Positions 60,256 through 64,000 of a DNA stretch of 64,000 nt are shown piece after piece (within the stretch, counting starts at the first letter, position 1; every line of letters starts with the position of its first letter). This DNA is from Phoebastria nigripes (lineage: Eukaryota; Chordata; Aves; Procellariiformes; Diomedeidae). The notes under the pieces were generated by a model that saw only the letters and a program-made list of their open reading frames with translations, ran no database searches and was not told the DNA's origin. A program made the translations under genes and the position numbers. The stretch is taken from assembly GCA_035582835.1 (NCBI GenBank), contig JAYKAV010002955.1, forward strand, positions 3,352,977 to 3,416,976, given 5' to 3'.

Positions 60256-62269
60256 TTAGATTTAACATCTGTCTCAGATATTGCCAAAATCTGGGAGTCC
60301 TTATGCAGCGGGTATAGTGTGGAGAATATCCCTGGATATAAGGTTTTTTTCTTTTTAACTCCTTTCTAAATATTTTTCAGAATGGGACTGGNCTTGCAAA
60401 GTAAGACATTAAAATATAAATGCTGACATACATGTCTGCACTTCCATTATATCCGGTGCAAATGCAGTCAATACAATCACTGAAATGTGGAGGGGGATTC
60501 AGCTCCCACATCAAAGACGCTTTCACTGGATGAGCTAAACAACTCCCTAAACTCTAGAGGGTGCAATCCAGTCATCTAAACATAGGTTAGTGCTGTCTTA
60601 GATGTCCTATGAGTATTGGCTGCCTTCTAGTTGATCCTTTAGGAGAGCATGGGTGTCCAATAGATCCTGTGTCATGTCCACCAACACCATGCAGATCGTC
60701 TAGGACTTATGAAATGAATCTTCTTTTGTTTAGACATTTAATTGTAAGTGTCTCAGCCTTGAATTAATCTTACTGGCCATTGTGAGAAACAAGGTAGTGG
60801 AATGAATGAACCTTTGGTTTTATTCACTATGAACATTCCTATGTTTTTCTCTGTCTCCACTTCGTAGCTATAAAATAGACAATAACGTCATTTTCCCTGG
60901 TTTTGTGTATTATGCTATTTGGGCCCAAATCTGCAGTATAAGCAATAAAGCCCTGATCCATACAAGTATTTAAGTCTTCCCAACAGCAAGAGTTAGTCAC
61001 CTAAATGCCCTAGTAGATGTCACCCCACTCATGGCTATCAGGAATATACCCCATATCATATGCTTATTTAGCAGTTTAGATGTTGAATTCTCTTCTTTGC
61101 CAGGACCCTCAGCATCAAAAGCTGGTAATCCGTCTCCCTGCAGACAATTAGATGCAGGAACACAAGGCAATTCTGGTGGAGATGTTTCTTAAGATCTCAG
61201 TAGGGTGCTAGTTTCTATAATATTCCTGTTTATTATGAGAGCAAACACAAGTTAAACATATTGTTTTAAAGACTGCTCCTGGTTATTTGTTGGGTTTGAT
61301 CCAAATGTATTATGAAGCTTTTTCTTCTTTGTTGCCTGTTGCTTCTGTCATATTCATTTCATAAACTTACCCTAAAACCAGAATAACTTGCCACGGGATG
61401 ATCGTTTAGTATGTGGGGATCTCACAAGAACATTTTGGTGGCATCATCTATCCTATGAGTATCCACGTACCCACATTTCCTGGCACACTACTTAAGTGGC
61501 TAGGAAACTAGTGAACACCAGCTGCAGCATAAATCCTCTGGAGGCACTGGCATTCATCAAAATCAGAGAAAGTCTTTAATTTAGCTCTAAATCAAGCCCT
61601 AACTTATTATCTGATGAGTGAAAAAAAAAGATGGTTCTGAGTCACATAGTTGAATCAAGTAGCGTCCCGCCTCCTGAGTAGCATAAAGTAGAGGTAGAAA
61701 TCAAAGCCTTTTATCTCAGCATATTACACAAACCAACATATCAATCCAGATATTCTCATCCTTACTCTGTTCCTAGGTGTTTTCTCCTCTTCTGTTTCTC
61801 TCCCATTCTAGTAAAGTGTACTTTATTTAACCACAGTATGAATATATATCTCTTCAATCGCTTTCCTGTATGATAGAGTGAATCTTAAAGATTTTCAATA
61901 AAATAAACATGCAAGGAGGGCAACAATATAAGAAAAGAATGCAGCTAATAGGCCAGACCCTAACTGATTTGTAAGTCTCTCTAATTTTGTTGACTGTAGG
62001 TAGCACTTACCTGATTGATACCAGCTGATAATTTTGCCCTTTCNATTTAGATATTAAAGGAGGTAATGGAAATACTGAACTCAAAGCCTGATCAGATAGT
62101 GGAACAATTTGCTTAATGAGATAATTATGGCCTTACTATGACCTTCCTGGAAAGCTGAGCTGTGTTTACAATTAAATGAATGCACAGACCTGTTCTGATC
62201 AGTGCAATGAACTGAACTAAATAGCTTAGGAGTTCCAGCTCTGTGGTGCCCGAATGCTGTCACTCAGCC
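60256..62269. other. Noncoding DNA, no gene seen
   Basis: AT-rich sequence. Phrases at about 60905-60965 (GGGCCCAAATCTGCAG, GCCCTGATCCATACAAG) resemble an old dispersed repeat, but too weakly to call. No coding evidence. Confidence 0.5.
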
Positions 62270-62324
62270 TATGTGTGCATATATATGTATGTGCGCATAC
62301 GCACACACACATGCACATGTGTGC
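62270..62324. repeat. 55-base perfect alternating purine-pyrimidine tract
   Basis: From T62270 to C62324 purines and pyrimidines alternate without exception (blocks ATGTGTGCATATATATGT, GCGCATACGCACACACAC, ATGCACATGTGTGC). It is partly self-complementary around TGCGCATAC. It is a compound TG/TA/CG repeat with high left-handed-DNA potential, and also the source of a spurious His/Thr-rich frame. Confidence 0.85.
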
Positions 62325-63584
62325 TTTCCACCAGCACTGTCTTGTCAGACGCCTTGTTTCTACAACCAATAGAAGTGCTGCCGTAATCTCCATCCCCATA
62401 CTGCCTACGTTTTATTACATCCCTCTCTGCATGCAGCAGGGAATAATTGGACTTAGTAATTGCCATGAAACCATTTTTTCCTTCTTTTCAACTAGATCCA
62501 GGTTCCTGTGTGGCTTCTTGCCATCAGCAGCAAATTTGGATGCCTTGGCCCATTCAGGAGAGGTACAGTATTCTCCATGGAAGTACTACTACATGCAGCA
62601 TATAGTTGAGGCACTCCAAGGCACACCTCAGGAGTTTCCAGGTTTGTAGCTAGCCCCTGTTTAGTATTTGTGATATGTGTTGGATGTGTTGACTTCTGTA
62701 CCTGTATACATGATTATTTCACTCAGTGCTTGTATGAGGAAGGAGCCTAACTTTGAAATTATTTCCCTTTCTGTTGCATAGTGAATGCAAACCATGCTGC
62801 CAAGGGGAAGGGGGAAAGGATATTAAGAAATGAAAAAGACATCTGGGTATATGCACTGTGGACAAACAATTTAAAAGAAGAAATCTGACATTTTATTGGT
62901 TGCCCTCCCTAGTGACTAGCACTCTCTCCTGATCTAAATTCTTTGGAACTGGGTTGCTACAAAGGCTCTGAGAAGTTGAATCCAAAGGGATCTTATTAAC
63001 ACAGAGCAGTTTTACTTTAATATCAAGAGCAACCATAAACTTAGATGCAGTCTATAGTTATATTTGTGATACAGTAGTTTTCTATCATCTCATTAGTCCA
63101 GAATGACTGGTCTTTATTTCCTTTTATTTAACAGTTTGTATATACATTTCTTGTTTAAGTTGGTATGCAACCCTGTGAGGTAGACTGTGTGTCACAGATG
63201 CTATACAGAGCACAGTTTGGGAACTCATCATTTATAGACATCTAGAAGTAAGAACCCAAGTATACCAGAATAACAGGATTCAATTCTTGGAGAGGCTGAG
63301 AATATTGAGGAGAAAGAGGAAATCACTAATTTTCAAAAATGACAGCAAGCTTAAACAACAGTCTCTTTTTCAGTGTGGTTTGTTTGCTGTGTTTAGCATT
63401 TCTTATGGCTTTATGACTATAAACCATTGACTGCAAATATATGTCACTTAGGGAAGTTCTTAGGTGTAAGTTCACGTAGGCATAATTCCTCATGGACCTG
63501 TCCTTTTATTAAAAAAAAGGTTCGTGCCTATACCAAAAGGTACTACAGCCAAAATAAACGTTATTTTCTGATGATTGATGATGG
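62325..63584. other. Noncoding DNA with one weak exon-like segment
   Basis: A strong acceptor-like sequence (CCATTTTTTCCTTCTTTTCAACTAG) ends at 62495. An open stretch follows to possible donors at 62563 (AGGTACAG) or 62642 (AGGTTTGT). The encoded peptide has no recognisable family. The rest shows nothing. Confidence 0.4.
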
Positions 63585-63589
63585 CATTT

Positions 63590-64000
63590 TGTCCTGGTTC
63601 CAGCTGGGACAGAGTTAACTTTCTTCCCAGTAGCTGGGGAGGGTGTGCTGTGTTTTGGGTTTGGTATCATAGGAGCGTTGATGGCCCATCGATGTTTTGN
63701 GTGNTGCTGGGTGGTGCTTGCACCGGGGACTTTTCGGCCTCCCATGCCCTGCCAGGTGCATGGGAAGCTGGCGGGGGGAGCNTAGCCNGGGNGNTTGACC
63801 CNGCTGGCCAANGGGGTATTCCATACCATGTNACGTCATGCTCNGTATAAAAACTAANGGTGTGNGGGGGGGCCCTGGGTCCCGGGCTCTCGTTCGGTTN
63901 GGCGGGTGGNGAGCAATTGTGAGGCATTGTGCAGCGCCTGCTTTGTATATTGTTGTTGTTGTTATCACTGTTACTATTACTGTTCTACTTTGTTTTATTT
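63590..64000 (+). mobile_element. Endogenous-retrovirus LTR (family A), truncated by window edge
   Basis: Begins TGTCCTGGTTCCAGCTGG, matching the minus-strand 5' end of the family A solo LTR at 41380. It follows the same order: 'agagttaactttcttccc', 'gtgctgtgttttgggttt', 'gtgcttgcac', 'cccatgc.ctgccaggtgca', a TATA box GTATAAAAAC at 63845-63854, 'gagcaattgtgaggcattgtgcagcgc', then a GTT/ATT triplet repeat. It is more GC- and CpG-rich than the 40.8-kb copy. The right end, the flanking duplication and any internal provirus lie outside the window. The left flank offers CATTT (63585-63589) as the expected duplication. Fourteen N bases lie between 63700 and 63910. Confidence 0.9.
63845..63854 (+). 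promoter_or_regulatory. LTR TATA box
   Basis: GTATAAAAAC about 255 bases into the LTR, the same place as TATATAAG in the family A copy at 41118-41125. Probable retroviral core promoter; flanking bases are partly undetermined. Confidence 0.6.

Noticed and set aside
62254..62649. 131-codon plus-strand frame taken as one protein
   Set aside because: The first third is the translated TG/CA repeat. Only the part after the acceptor-like site at 62495 was kept, as a weak exon candidate.
1..64000. CRISPR arrays, tRNA, rRNA, operons or toxin-antitoxin systems
   Set aside because: No regularly spaced direct repeats, no tRNA box B-type sequence in context and no prokaryotic gene structure; the window is vertebrate noncoding DNA.

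Overview
The window is noncoding vertebrate DNA, almost certainly from a bird. It is AT-rich and has no open reading frame that reads as a host protein. All interpretable sequence is repeat-derived: CR1 LINE 3' ends with the avian tail of repeated ATTCTATG units, an older layer of degenerate amniote-type CR1 and MIR-like sequence, and three endogenous-retrovirus LTRs. Two LTRs are complete solo LTRs whose 5-bp target-site duplications can be read directly, and the third runs off the right edge. The CR1/LTR combination fits a bird, probably outside the chicken group, but that last point is inference. There are no bacterial-type operons, CRISPR arrays, tRNAs or rRNAs.

Layout. 1-27.3 kb: almost featureless AT-rich DNA with a MIR-like fragment, microsatellites, pyrimidine tracts and a possible conserved block near 10.1 kb. 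27.3-38.6 kb: the CR1-rich part. It holds two young 5'-truncated CR1 copies of one subfamily in opposite orientations (29.3 kb and 33.1-33.7 kb, the latter with an open 163-codon reverse-transcriptase C-terminus), a short CR1 tail, and two ancient CR1 relics. 40.8-43.2 kb: two solo LTRs of different families, both reading on the minus strand. 44.1 kb: a 124-bp fold-back element. 50.0-50.8 kb: a CpG-retaining block that looks like a conserved noncoding element. 59.0-60.3 kb: a possible unidentified retrocopy and another ancient CR1. 62.3 kb: a long alternating purine-pyrimidine tract. 63.6 kb to the end: the 5' part of a plus-strand LTR of the same family as the 40.8-kb copy.

No genes act together here. 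The window is best described as a gene desert or a large intron; the sequence alone cannot say which. I did not find a convincing novel biological system. The observations most worth checking are the fold-back element, the CpG-retaining block, the retrocopy candidate, the pair of opposed same-family LTRs, and the uneven distribution of single N bases.
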